From NCBI RefSeq assembly GCF_039528175.1, contig NZ_BAAALH010000003.1, positions 1 through 64,000 of the forward strand: a stretch of 64,000 nucleotides of DNA. The letters run 5' to 3'. The stretch comes from Citricoccus alkalitolerans (GTDB lineage: Bacteria > Actinomycetota > Actinomycetes > Actinomycetales > Micrococcaceae). A program made the position numbers and the translations under genes. Under the pieces are notes generated by a model. The model was not told the DNA's origin and made no database searches. It saw only the letters and a program-made list of their open reading frames with translations. Below, in pieces: positions 24,888 through 33,504 of the stretch (its first letter is position 1; each line of letters starts with the position of its first letter).

Positions 24888-26720
24888 ATCGTAACGCAGC
24901 CTGAAGAGGGACTGCCAGCATCACGCACCCCCGCGCGTCGAACCGACCACGGTGCCATCTGGCGAGCCCTAGCCCCCGCACTCGGCGGCCGCGACCGCGT
25001 CCGCGTCTCCCGAGACGGCGGACGCAACTACCCGGCCCGGTCCGAGGTCGACCTGCACGAGATCCTGGCCAAGCCACCCGTCCGTCCAGCAGCCGTCCTT
25101 ATTCACACCCGTGACGGGATGTGCCGGACCCTGTGCCTGGACTTCGACGCCAAACCCGCCACCGGTGGGGAGCCTGCCGTCCTGTCAGACGTGCATACGA
25201 CCACGGGCCTCTTGCACGCCGCCGGCGCCTCCTGGATCCGCGACCGGTCCCCTTCCGGTGGGCGCCACGTCTACGTGCCACTACGCGAGCCCGTGCCCTT
25301 CCATGTGGCCCGTGAGCTGGTCGAGGCCCTGGCGATCGCCTGCCCCACCCTGGACCCTTCACCGCACCGGTCCATCATCAGCGGATGCATCCGCACCCCC
25401 GGGTCGGTTCACCGTGCCGGCGGCCACCAGCAGCTGGAGATGGGCCTGGAAGACGCGGTGGCCGTCGCCACCCACCGCAACGGTCAGGATGCCTTCGACC
25501 GGCTCTGGGAGGAGCTGTCCGAGTACCGGGCCATGGTCCGGGCCCACCGGTACGACGAAGCCGAGCCGGATGGGGTGGTCTCAGCCGATGCGTCCGGCCC
25601 AGTGGCCGTCTCGGGCCGGACCATGTCCACGGAGATGCTGCGCACAGCCACCGACGGGACGTGGAACCACACGCGGTACGCCTCGGCCTCCGAGGCACGG
25701 CAGGCCGTCCTGGTCAACGCCGCGGGGTCCGGACTGGGCCTCGTCGACATCCAGGCCAGGATCCTCAACGGCGTGTGGCCCGGCCTGGCCCAGTTCTACT
25801 CGCGCTACTCCCCCACCCATCGGCAGGCAGCGCTGCGACGGGACTGGGTTGAGGCCCAAAGATTCGCGACTCAGAGCCCTGTCCGTAAATCCAACACAAG
25901 CCAGCCTTCTACACAGGGGGGGCCCTCAGTATCTGCCTCCCAGCAGGTGCGGACCTGGCTGAACGCCCTAAAGGTCGTGGATACCCGGCTGGGTAGTGAT
26001 CGCAATTCGCTCACCAAGCGCCTGCTGCTCCGGGCCGTGGCGGAAGCCTGCATGAAGACCGGCGATGTCGTGGTCGCTTTCGGGGTCCGTGCCCTGGCCG
26101 TGGCCATCGGCAGTGATGCCAGCACGGTCTCTCGCCATCTCCGCGAACTGGTCCAGGACCCGGAGCCGTTGCTTGCGCTCATCCAGAAGGGTCACGGCAC
26201 GGAGGCAGACACCTACCGGCTGGTCGTACCTGACCACCTAGAACAGGCCGCTGCTGCACGGTCGTGGCGACCGGGGAAGATCCATGCCCTGCGCCCAGTG
26301 TTTCGGTCACTGGGCATGCCTGAGGCCCTGGTGTTCGAGGCCCTGGAGATGCTGGGTACCTCTGTGCCGGTGAAGACCCTTGTCCAGGAGTCTGGGCTGT
26401 CGCGGACCGCGGTCAACGATGCGCTGAACGTGCTGGCGTCATGGCGGCTGTGCACCGGCTCCGCCGGACTCTGGAGCCTCTCCCCCACTGCCAGTGACGC
26501 AAACCTGGAGGCGTTGGCCGAGCAACTCGGCGTCCTCGAGCAGGTTTTCCAGCAGGTCGCCCGGTACAGGGCCGAGCGCGCCGTCTGGCACAGCTGGCTG
26601 GCGGCACGTGCCGCAGCGCAGTCCGCCGGGTACATCGACGACCTGGCGCACGCCTCCCTGCTGTGGGAGTTGGTCGAACCGCCACCGGACCCATGGGAGT
26701 CAACCCTCGTACCCGGCTGA
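24888..26720 (+). CDS. rep: Plasmid replication protein with AEP-type primase domain
   Basis: The frame is open from 24834 to TGA 26718-26720. Conserved sequence begins well before the first ATG (25119): TDHGAIWRALAPALGGRDRV and ARSEVDLHEILAKPP are in frame upstream of it. No ATG, GTG or TTG occurs between 24834 and 25119. I place the start at ATC 24888, eight bases after GGAAGGA. The archaeo-eukaryotic primase motifs follow: LCLDFDAK (metal DxD), SPSGGRHVYVP (SxxxH) and LDPSPHRSIISGCIR. The C-terminal half has two HTH regions (ASTVSRHLRELVQD and LVQESGLSRTAVNDALN). Plasmid Rep/primase; initiation codon uncertain. Confidence 0.75.
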   Translation: MVTQPEEGLPASRTPARRTDHGAIWRALAPALGGRDRVRVSRDGGRNYPARSEVDLHEILAKPPVRPAAVLIHTRDGMCRTLCLDFDAKPATGGEPAVLSDVHTTTGLLHAAGASWIRDRSPSGGRHVYVPLREPVPFHVARELVEALAIACPTLDPSPHRSIISGCIRTPGSVHRAGGHQQLEMGLEDAVAVATHRNGQDAFDRLWEELSEYRAMVRAHRYDEAEPDGVVSADASGPVAVSGRTMSTEMLRTATDGTWNHTRYASASEARQAVLVNAAGSGLGLVDIQARILNGVWPGLAQFYSRYSPTHRQAALRRDWVEAQRFATQSPVRKSNTSQPSTQGGPSVSASQQVRTWLNALKVVDTRLGSDRNSLTKRLLLRAVAEACMKTGDVVVAFGVRALAVAIGSDASTVSRHLRELVQDPEPLLALIQKGHGTEADTYRLVVPDHLEQAAAARSWRPGKIHALRPVFRSLGMPEALVFEALEMLGTSVPVKTLVQESGLSRTAVNDALNVLASWRLCTGSAGLWSLSPTASDANLEALAEQLGVLEQVFQQVARYRAERAVWHSWLAARAAAQSAGYIDDLAHASLLWELVEPPPDPWESTLVPG

Positions 26721-26828
26721 GGCTACCGCCTGGGTACAGCTGCAGACCCTAGAACCTGTCTCCCAGAATGGCGACCGGTGCAAACAGCGGCTGGGTGTCG
26801 ATGACCGAGTTGTTGAGAGGATGGGGGC

Positions 26829-27059
26829 ATGACCAACAACCCAGTCCTCAGGCCCGAGGTGTGGATCGCGCCTACCCTGGCCGCGGTCGCTTGCCTTGCT
26901 CTTCTGCTCTGGGCCGTCATTAAAGTAATCCGGGCCCCTCATCTATCGGTTCTGCTCCGTCTGGGCCTATTGCTTCTTGCTATTGCGGTGCCCTACCTGG
27001 GCGCCATAGTCGCGGCGCTTACGGCGCGCCAGCAGCGTCGCGTTCTCCCCGAACGATGA
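26829..27059 (+). CDS. Small two-helix membrane protein
   Basis: 76 residues from ATG 26829 after GAGAGG. Two membrane helices at about 14-34 (APTLAAVACLALLLWAVIKV) and 41-64 (VLLRLGLLLLAIAVPYLGAIVAAL), joined by a short basic loop and ended by a basic tail. The second helix resembles the PLDc_N-type LPxLGAI motif. Function unknown. It lies between rep and an IS remnant. Confidence 0.55.
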   Translation: MTNNPVLRPEVWIAPTLAAVACLALLLWAVIKVIRAPHLSVLLRLGLLLLAIAVPYLGAIVAALTARQQRRVLPER

Positions 27060-27164
27060 GGTGTCTGTTGACGAGGAGTGTGTTTGATGTGGTGCGGTGG
27101 GTCGACGTCACGGATACCCTGCATCTTTCGTCGGCCGAGCCGCGGTGAATGTGGCAGACCTGAT

Positions 27165-27480
27165 TCCCATCGGGGGATGTCTACCAGTGCTTTGATTCTG
27201 ATGGTGATGGCGGGCAGCATGACACCGCCGCGGCAAGTCAGGGTGAGCTTGTCGTACCGGGTGGCCAAACCCCGCCACTGCTTGAACACGTTGAAGGAAC
27301 CTTCCACGACGTTGCGCCGTCTGTAGGCCTCGGTGTCGACACAGACCGGTCGGTCGCCCCTGGCCACGCGGCGGGGCCGGTTGGGTAGAGGTCGACCCTC
27401 TGCGGGATGACCGCCTGGACGCCCTTGCGGCGCAGCAGTGCCCACTGCGCATCGGTCAGGGCTTCAGTGCGTGTCGCGCT
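27165..27480 (-). pseudogene. Internally deleted IS5-family transposase remnant
   Basis: Read leftward, the fragment starts with TEALTDAQWALL, the usual N-terminal motif of IS5-family transposases, but joins directly to RRKGVQAVIPQ, a motif from the C-terminal half. After a frameshift it continues with RPVCVDTEAYRRRNVVEGSF, then FNVFKQWRGLATRYDKLTLT, the conserved DDE-domain end of the IS5/IS427 type. Most of the catalytic core is missing, so the element is dead. Terminal inverted repeats are not evident. Confidence 0.7.
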
Positions 27481-27531
27481 CTCAGCATGTCAACGTGACC
27501 AGTCACCCACTAATAAATGCGCCTACGCCGC

Positions 27532-27669
27532 CTAGTCCTCCTGGGTATCGGCCGGCTGGTACCCAAGCCCAAGACCCACGGTAGCCAACGCGTTGGTGCC
27601 GGCTGTGCGCAGGGTCGCGACCTGCGGGACCGGCGTGACTTCGACATCTCCGAAGAGGATGCTGTTCAC
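27532..27669 (-). CDS. 45-residue ORF, possible small gene
   Basis: GTG 27669 overlaps the stop of the ORF above (GTGA). It reads from VNSILFGDVEVTPVPQ to GYQPADTQED with GC-rich third positions. No family. Could be the C-terminal piece of a longer gene broken by frameshifts in this region. Confidence 0.35.
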   Translation of the reverse strand: MNSILFGDVEVTPVPQVATLRTAGTNALATVGLGLGYQPADTQED

Positions 27670-27830
27670 AGCGGAACCTCGCCTTCCCCCGGCACCCGGT
27701 TGCTGAGGGTGGAGGTCATGCCAGCATTACCGGTCGAGCTGGCAATGGAGTCGGCGAGGCCCCGATCCACGCTCCCCCGCTCGAAAACGCGGCTGGCTTG
27801 CACGATGCTGTCGAAGAGCCCGATGCCCAC
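27666..27830 (-). CDS. 54-residue ORF, possible small or broken gene
   Basis: VGIGLFDSIVQASRVFERGS to GEGEVPL, from GTG 27828-27830. It lies 13 bases after the ORF at 27844-27984 and in another frame, so one frameshift would fuse them. It contains one copy of the TAATGCTGGCAT repeat in coding phase (TGNAGMTS). No family recognised. Confidence 0.35.
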   Translation of the reverse strand: MGIGLFDSIVQASRVFERGSVDRGLADSIASSTGNAGMTSTLSNRVPGEGEVPL

Positions 27831-29074
27831 GACCGGTGTCGCCTCACCGGAGGCAGTCGGCGAAGAAGGCCATAGACACAATGGCTTCCACATCGAAACC
27901 CGTGAGGCATTCGCCTCGGCCATCAATGAGTGCGGACACCATGGCGTTGAGGTCGACTGGTGCTGGATTGGCGGTGATCGTCATGCTGAGCTCCTGCGTA
28001 GTGGATGGTCCGACTGCCATGTGTGCGGAAGCCCGCCCGAACTTCACCCGGGACCTGGGGGCGCCTCGCTGGCAATGCTGGTATTGCTGGGACTGCGGGC
28101 TTTGCCAGCCTCAGGGTCAACGACGGCGGTTGTTCCAGTACTAATGGCATTGCCAGCATTACCGCCCCCACTGGCGTCCTGGGCTCCGCCCCGTGGGTCT
28201 GCCGTTTTGTGCCGGACCTCGCGGCCGGGATGCAACGAGCAGGGGACGGGAGGCGACCGCCCAAGCCAGTGGCGTTGTGCGCTGGAGCGTGCCCGTCCCC
28301 ACCTGCTCTGCGTGCACTGTGGGCTTCATCCCGTCGACCCGGCACCGAGGTCGCTCAAGCCTCCGGGTTCGTCTGCGCCATGCCGGTCGGAGGGCTGCCG
28401 ACCGCCGCCATGATGGTTCGCCGACGTGGTGAGAATCGCCGTGGACCGCGCATCGCTCATCGGAGTACGTCGGCAACGGCCGTGAATGCCGAACGGTAAT
28501 GCTGGCATAACCGGCCATCCCGGCGTTGACGGTCTAACGGGTCATGTTTGCTGTGCTCTCTTCGACAGTGAAGCGGCACTGCTGGCTTTGCTGGCTCCAC
28601 TGGCAAGCAGTCATTGACGGCACGACTGGCACTGACAGCAATACCAGTAGCGCAGGCGATATTGAAGCGGCCTGCGCGAAGTATGCCGTCGAGGGCATCT
28701 GTGCAGAGCTCGCCGGTAGTGCCAGCAAAAGGGCTATTTCAGTCAGTGAGACCGGTAATGCTGGCAAGGCCCTTTGCGCGGAACCAGCATCTTCCTCTCC
28801 GACTAAAGCTGCAAACAAGCGGCTCATGATCCCTAGGCAGTTTTAGCGTCGAGGCCGATAATGCCAGCATTATGGAGATGTGTGATGGTGAAACCAGCAT
28901 TGATGGCACAACCGGCAAGGCCGGTGGGGGGAGACCTTGCCATCAGTCTTCGGCGAGTGAAGATACCATTGCCAGCAATGCCAGTAATGCCAGCAATGAC
29001 AGTCAAGCTAACCTGACCGATCACGAGGCGATCACTGGCCAGGGTACCAAACAGTAATACCAGCATTGCCAGCC
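27718..29074. repeat. Iteron-like repeat field 2 in a gene-poor region
   Basis: Copies of the TAATGCTGGCAT motif lie at 27718 (inverted), 28074, 28151 (inverted), 28497, 28756, 28858-28873 (palindrome ATAATGC-CA-GCATTAT) and 29053 (inverted). A tandem of 9-bp units GCCAGCAAT/GCCAGTAAT/GCCAGCAAT runs at 28971-28997. Spacers carry many partial units. From 27985 to 29339 I see no supported gene. The field ends about 270 bp before parA, so it is a candidate centromere or replication-origin array. Confidence 0.65.
27844..27984 (-). CDS. 46-residue ORF with a good ribosome site
   Basis: MTITANPAPVDLNAMVSALI to VSMAFFADCLR, with CAGGAG eight bases before ATG 27984. Helical and hydrophobic in part. 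No family recognised. With the two ORFs to its left it may be the remnant of one gene of about 150 residues. Confidence 0.4.
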   Translation of the reverse strand: MTITANPAPVDLNAMVSALIDGRGECLTGFDVEAIVSMAFFADCLR

Positions 29075-29339
29075 AAGCTTGTCTGACTGTTACTGCTGGC
29101 CATGGCGTTGATACCGTCAATATCGGCGTTTCGTGAGGGTGTTCGCCCGGGGCTTCGGGTTAGCCTGTGACAGGATCGCGCTCGTGAACGATCGGGCCGC
29201 AGCAGCGGTGCCGGTCTCGGGCCAGGCGATCTTGCCCCGTCGTAGCCGGACGACGGGGGAGCGGCATTGTTCTGCAGTGCCTGCCCCCTGCCTCCAGCTG
29301 CCCGCGCCGGGGACCTACCAGCAGGAGTGGAGGCACCGG

Positions 29340-30146
29340 GTGAGCCGAGTGATCGCCGTGTGCAACCAGAAGGGCGGCGTGGGCAAGACCACCGTGGCCG
29401 TCGGCTTGGCCGAGGTCTACGCCCTGCATGAGGGCAAGAAGGTGCTCCTCATCGACGCCGACCCGCAACGCAACGCCACCAGTGCTCTGGCCGTCACTGA
29501 CCCGGAGTTCACCCTCAACGACGTGATCTACGGCGACCCGGACAACAACTTCCGCGTCCCGGCCGGTGCCGCGGCAGACGCCATCACCGAAGCCGGGGAG
29601 GCCTGGCAAATCGGCAAAGCCGCACCCCACGTCATCGCTGCCGAACGGCACCTGGCAGCCCGGGAACGGGACCAGATGCTGGCCCGGGAGTTCCGACTGC
29701 GCTCGGCCCTGTCCGGGGTCTCGGAGCTGTACGACATCGTCATCATCGACGCCCCGCCGTCGCTGGGCATGCTCACGGTCAACGCTTTGACCGCGGCCGA
29801 CTGGTCCATCCTGGTCACCGAGCCGCGAGCCTCCTCCTTCGAAGGCATCGGTGAGATCGCCAAGACCATGGTCGAGGTCTCGGAAGCGTTCAATGAGAAC
29901 CTTCAGGTGGCCGGCATCGTTCTTAATCGCCTCCGTCGAGGACTGCGCGACCAAGAGAACTGGGCGCTGAAGATTAGGAACACCTACGGCGACGCCGTGG
30001 TCGAACCCTCGCTGCCGGCCCGTGAGGCTTTCGCGCTGGCCCATGCCGAGGCTCGCCCGCTGATGAGCTACGGCAGATCAGCCAACACCTCGCTTGAGCC
30101 CATGAAACTGGTAGCCCGTCGTATCTGGGAGGGGAGCAACTCGTGA
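29340..30146 (+). CDS. parA: ParA-type partition ATPase
   Basis: 268 residues from GTG 29340, with GGAGG six bases upstream; the longer upstream frame lacks support. VIAVCNQKGGVGKTT gives the deviant Walker A (K11, K16), LLIDADPQRNATSAL the A' motif, and YDIVIIDAPPSLGMLTVNAL Walker B. No N-terminal HTH is present, so it is a type Ib-like (small) ParA. It should move or separate plasmid copies together with the protein encoded next, whose start overlaps its stop by four bases (GTGA). Confidence 0.92.
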   Translation: MSRVIAVCNQKGGVGKTTVAVGLAEVYALHEGKKVLLIDADPQRNATSALAVTDPEFTLNDVIYGDPDNNFRVPAGAAADAITEAGEAWQIGKAAPHVIAAERHLAARERDQMLAREFRLRSALSGVSELYDIVIIDAPPSLGMLTVNALTAADWSILVTEPRASSFEGIGEIAKTMVEVSEAFNENLQVAGIVLNRLRRGLRDQENWALKIRNTYGDAVVEPSLPAREAFALAHAEARPLMSYGRSANTSLEPMKLVARRIWEGSNS

Positions 30147-30712
30147 GCCGGTCAGACAACGTGTCGAGAGGCAGCGGGGGAGAGGACGGCGCCAACGCGC
30201 TCAAATCACTGCGCCGCGTCGGCCTGAAGAAGGCCCGCTCCACCTCCGTGGTCAACGACCTGATTGCGGGGGAGTCAGCGGCCGCCGAAGAGGCATCGAA
30301 TGCACTTGCGCCGGTGGTGACGGACAAGACTGCGAAGACGCCGGCAGCGCCTGACCCGGTGCAGCCGGCACCTGTCGAGCCCGCCCCGTCAGCACCCCCT
30401 GCGACCCCGGAGCCGACTCCGATGCCGCCGCCGACACAGGACCAGCAGTCGACACCGGCACCGACTGCGGTGTCTGAGACAGCGGAGGAGAAGCCGCGGA
30501 AGGTGACGTTCTACCAGGACAACGAGCAGCGTCTGCGTGCTCGAGCGGCTTACGTGCACACCATTCCGGTCACCGGAGCGACCAGCTGGTCGGACTTCAT
30601 CGCCCGTGCGGTGGAGCGCGAAACCCTCCGCTTGGAGGCCGCCTACAACGACGGGGAACCTTTCACGCAGATGCCGGGCATGGTGCGCCGAGGTCGGCCG
30701 TTCTCTTCCTGA
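30143..30712 (+). CDS. ParB-like centromere-binding protein (RHH type)
   Basis: 189 residues. The middle (about 55-110) is a Pro/Ala/Thr-rich linker, and the C-terminus EKPRKVTFYQDNEQRLRARAAYVHT...TSWSDFIARAVERETLRLE has an RHH-like strand-helix-helix plan. In type Ib systems the second gene codes such a small DNA-binding adaptor that loads onto parS repeats and stimulates ParA. The basic N-terminal segment (SLRRVGLKKARS) may contact ParA. Coupled to parA by overlap. Confidence 0.78.
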   Translation: MSRSDNVSRGSGGEDGANALKSLRRVGLKKARSTSVVNDLIAGESAAAEEASNALAPVVTDKTAKTPAAPDPVQPAPVEPAPSAPPATPEPTPMPPPTQDQQSTPAPTAVSETAEEKPRKVTFYQDNEQRLRARAAYVHTIPVTGATSWSDFIARAVERETLRLEAAYNDGEPFTQMPGMVRRGRPFSS

Positions 30713-30952
30713 CAAGGCTCCTGGGGCAGACAGTCGGCCGCTCAAAAGGGGGGGGGGCGAAGCGCGCTATACGCAGTCCACTCCGTCGCGATCGTGGCTC
30801 ACAGAGTCCGGAACTCACAGAGTTTGTCAGTTACAAGGTAATGGACACGCAACGCCTCGGCTGGTCACCTGCGCCGATGTGAGACCTCAAACAGGGAGAG
30901 GCTGAGGTCGCCGTCCGGTCGCCGGAGGATAACTTGGACGGTCCTTAGGATT

Positions 30953-30998
30953 GACTAACGCTGTCTAACACGCTGAGAATGTCTAACAAGGTCTAACA
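30953..30998. repeat. GTCTAACA direct repeats upstream of the ATPase gene
   Basis: GACTAACG at 30953 and GTCTAACA at 30963, 30981 and 30991, spaced 10, 18 and 10 bp (about one and two helical turns). They end 16 bp before the ATG at 31014. Likely operator or iteron sites for a protein binding one DNA face. Confidence 0.6.
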
Positions 30999-31013
30999 TG
31001 ACAAGGGCACCTC

Positions 31014-32240
31014 ATGGCAACAGTCACTAATCCGTTTACCCCCGGTTTCGGGCAGAGCCCAGCCATTCTTGCTGGTCGGGCCAGCGTCATCCGCGAGTTC
31101 GAACAGGCCGTGGCCGGCGAATTGCCCGGTCAACGCAATGTCCTGATCTCCGGAGCTCGCGGAGCAGGCAAAACCGTGCTGCTCACCGAGTTCGAGGCGG
31201 TCGCCGCCGATGCAGGGTGGACGTGTATCACTCTGCACACCGCCTCCAGCTCGCTCGTGGCCGAACTGCGGGCCGAGATCGTCGAGCATCTGCGGGAGAG
31301 TGACCCTCAGGCTGAGCGGTCCCGACTGACTGGCGCGGGACTCTCCGGGGTCTCTGCCCAGCGTGACGTCGTGGAACGCTACGACGGCGAAGCCTTACCC
31401 GTCGGCCGCCTCCTCGACCGGCTCGCCGGCATCCTGGACGCCACCGGGGCAGGTCTGCTGATCACCCTGGATGAGCTGCAGTCCGTCGACCGCGCGCAAC
31501 TGCATGAGGTCACCCAGCATGTTCAGGACCTCACCCGTCGTGGGCATCAGGTCGGGTTCGTCGCCGCCGGCATCCGTGCAGGCCTCGATGACCTCCTGGA
31601 GAACGACAAGACCACCTTCCTGCGCCGAGCCCACCGTGTAGAGCTCGGTAGCGTCCCTGTCGGAACTGCCGCCGAAACCATTCGCCAAACGGTGGCCGAT
31701 ACTCCCAAGACCATCACCCCCGAAGCCGCAGTGCGCGCCGGCGAGGTCTCTCAGGGCTACCCGTACCTCATCCAGCTCGTCGGGGCCCGCGCCTGGACCC
31801 ACGCCGGCAACGCCGACACCATCGAGATCGGCGACATCGAACAGATTCGCACCGAGGTCATCCGCGAGATGGTCAAGAACGTTCACCGGCCCGCTCTCCG
31901 AGAAATCAGCGGCAGGAAACTCGACTACCTCAACGCCATGCTCGAGGACACCGGCCCGTCCCGCGTCGCGGACATCGCCGTCCGCATGGGAGAAGACCGG
32001 CGGTATCAGTCGGTCTACCGTGAACGGTTGATCCACGATGAACTGATTCACCCGGCCGGGCGAGGGTACGTCGAATACGCCCTGCCCTACCTGCGCGACG
32101 CGCTCGAAACTCTCCGCGCCGGAACTGCGCCCGTCCCCGGCGCTGACGAGGTCACCCGAACCCGCACCAGGCTCACCGCTTCGAGGAGCCGGCCGGAGAC
32201 CCGGGATCGAACGACACGGGACAACAACCGGAGACACTGA
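31014..32240 (+). CDS. AAA/STAND-like ATPase with C-terminal winged helix
   Basis: 408 residues. PFTPGFGQSPAILAGRASVI opens the ORC1/Cdc6-like AAA fold, Walker A GARGAGKT (about 46-53), Walker B LLITLDELQS, sensor region VGFVAAGIRAGLDDLL, then a helical part and a winged-helix-like end (LNAMLEDTGPSRVADIAVRMGEDRRYQSVYRERLI). Such ATPases are common in actinobacterial genomes and plasmids without a settled role; regulation or replication are possible. The basic low-complexity tail has no evident function. The ribosome site is weak and the repeats at 30953-30998 lie just upstream. Confidence 0.75.
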   Translation: MATVTNPFTPGFGQSPAILAGRASVIREFEQAVAGELPGQRNVLISGARGAGKTVLLTEFEAVAADAGWTCITLHTASSSLVAELRAEIVEHLRESDPQAERSRLTGAGLSGVSAQRDVVERYDGEALPVGRLLDRLAGILDATGAGLLITLDELQSVDRAQLHEVTQHVQDLTRRGHQVGFVAAGIRAGLDDLLENDKTTFLRRAHRVELGSVPVGTAAETIRQTVADTPKTITPEAAVRAGEVSQGYPYLIQLVGARAWTHAGNADTIEIGDIEQIRTEVIREMVKNVHRPALREISGRKLDYLNAMLEDTGPSRVADIAVRMGEDRRYQSVYRERLIHDELIHPAGRGYVEYALPYLRDALETLRAGTAPVPGADEVTRTRTRLTASRSRPETRDRTTRDNNRRH

Positions 32241-32454
32241 CCGGATACGGGAAAGGGCAAAAGCCGAAACGGCACCCACCCCCATCGGCTCAGCAGGATC
32301 ACGACAGCACCCCTCCGCAGGTACCCACCGCCGGGCCCCTTGATTCGGCACCACTGGATGGACCCCAGGGCCAAGCCGGTACCGTCCCCCATGGTCCAAG
32401 ACACACGCTGCCGGTGCACCCAAGCGTCAGGCTGTACGTATGTCAGTGTTCCGC

Positions 32455-33231
32455 CTAGGAACCCTGCACGGTCTGGATCAACTCCGGCCCGTTGTTTCGC
32501 ACGTTGCCTACGGCGGTCCCGACCTCGGTCAGGGTCCATGTTGAGGCGGTCCGGTAGGCCTGGTTCCGGACCTCCTCGACCAGTGCTTCGGCCTCGTCTG
32601 CGGACGCTAGCTTCTCGGGCTTCAGCCAGGTGTCCATGGTGTCGCGGTCCATAGGCAGGGGCAGACGGTCGTGCAGACCGGCCAGCTGCTCCAAGGTCGG
32701 CTCGTCGGTGCCGGTCTCGGGGGAGGGGCCGGTGAGGATTGTGCAACTCAGAAGCCACCGGCCCTCATCGTCCTCCGCGGCTGCTGGGTCTTTCCACCAT
32801 TCGTAGAGCCCGGCGAAGTAGATCGGCGAACCGTCTGCGGGGCGAACGAAGAAGGGCCGCTTCGGTGTGCCCTTGGGCGCATCCGCGGGCGGCTTGAGCC
32901 ATTCGTAGTACCCATCGACCGGGACTGCGCATCGCCGGGCCTTCACTGCCGCGCGAAAGGTTGGTTTCGAGGAGACGGTTTCCGAGCGGGCGTTGAAGGC
33001 TCTCGAGCCGACGGCGATGTCCTTAGCCCACGGTGGGACCAGGCCCCACCGGGCCACGTGGACCTCCCGGCGGGTTTCGGTCTCGACTGCCCGTTCCAAG
33101 ATGATGGGGACTTCGCTGGTCGGGGCCACGTTCCAGTTCGGTCGAAGCGCCAGTTCTTCCTTGGGCCCGACCGCACCGGCGTTCGCTACCAGGTCTCCGA
33201 GGGCCCGGGCCATCACATACCGTCCGCACAT
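32455..33231 (-). CDS. SRAP/HMCES-family abasic-site protein (YedK-like)
   Basis: 258 residues from ATG 33231, chosen because removal of Met exposes Cys2 (MCGRYVMA), the nucleophile that forms a thiazolidine link with abasic sites in single-stranded DNA. Further family motifs are RPNWNVAPT, ARWGLVPPWAKD, FNARSETVSSKPTFR, RCAVPVDGYYEW and LHDRLPLPM. It sits beside umuC/umuD, in keeping with the frequent link of SRAP genes to translesion polymerases. During conjugation it may protect ssDNA; this is inference. Confidence 0.9.
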   Translation of the reverse strand: MCGRYVMARALGDLVANAGAVGPKEELALRPNWNVAPTSEVPIILERAVETETRREVHVARWGLVPPWAKDIAVGSRAFNARSETVSSKPTFRAAVKARRCAVPVDGYYEWLKPPADAPKGTPKRPFFVRPADGSPIYFAGLYEWWKDPAAAEDDEGRWLLSCTILTGPSPETGTDEPTLEQLAGLHDRLPLPMDRDTMDTWLKPEKLASADEAEALVEEVRNQAYRTASTWTLTEVGTAVGNVRNNGPELIQTVQGS

Positions 33232-33286
33232 GGGCCCCAGTCTGCCGCACACGCCCCCGTGGACCGAGGGCGCATAGGCTGAATGG

Positions 33287-33460
33287 ATGGAGATCACCGC
33301 CGTCACCGAGACCATCCCCGACGATGACACCGGGGCTGGCGATCGAGGAATCGATGAGCTGACGGCTGAAGCCGAGTCCTACGAGGCAGGAGTGGCGACG
33401 CTCCGTGGACGAGTGCCCGCCGGTTGGCGCATCATGAATCTGCGGCGCAGCGAGCACTGA
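33287..33460 (+). CDS. 57-residue hypothetical protein
   Basis: MEITAVTETIPDDDTGAGDR through GWRIMNLRRSEH, from ATG 33287 (or 33283 out of frame). Acidic N-terminal part and basic C-terminus with a short helix. Codon use is typical of the window. It is divergent from the SRAP gene (55 bp apart) and convergent with umuC. No family known to me. Confidence 0.5.
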   Translation: MEITAVTETIPDDDTGAGDRGIDELTAEAESYEAGVATLRGRVPAGWRIMNLRRSEH

Positions 33461-33504
33461 GAAGAAGACGCCGCACTACTGGTTCCGGGGCTCGTGGGGG
33501 TCTT

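Noticed and set aside
27517..28413. 298-codon + strand ORF in the repeat region
   Set aside because: Poor codon use, no ribosome site, and the repeats make artificial Gly-Asn-Ala strings (AGNAGIAGTAG).
27718..29074. CRISPR array
   Set aside because: The repeats are 9-12 bp, degenerate, in both orientations and irregularly spaced; no cas genes.
29133..29339. N-terminal extension of ParA to 337 residues
   Set aside because: Sequence before GTG 29340 is unlike ParA and the GGAGG site fits GTG 29340.
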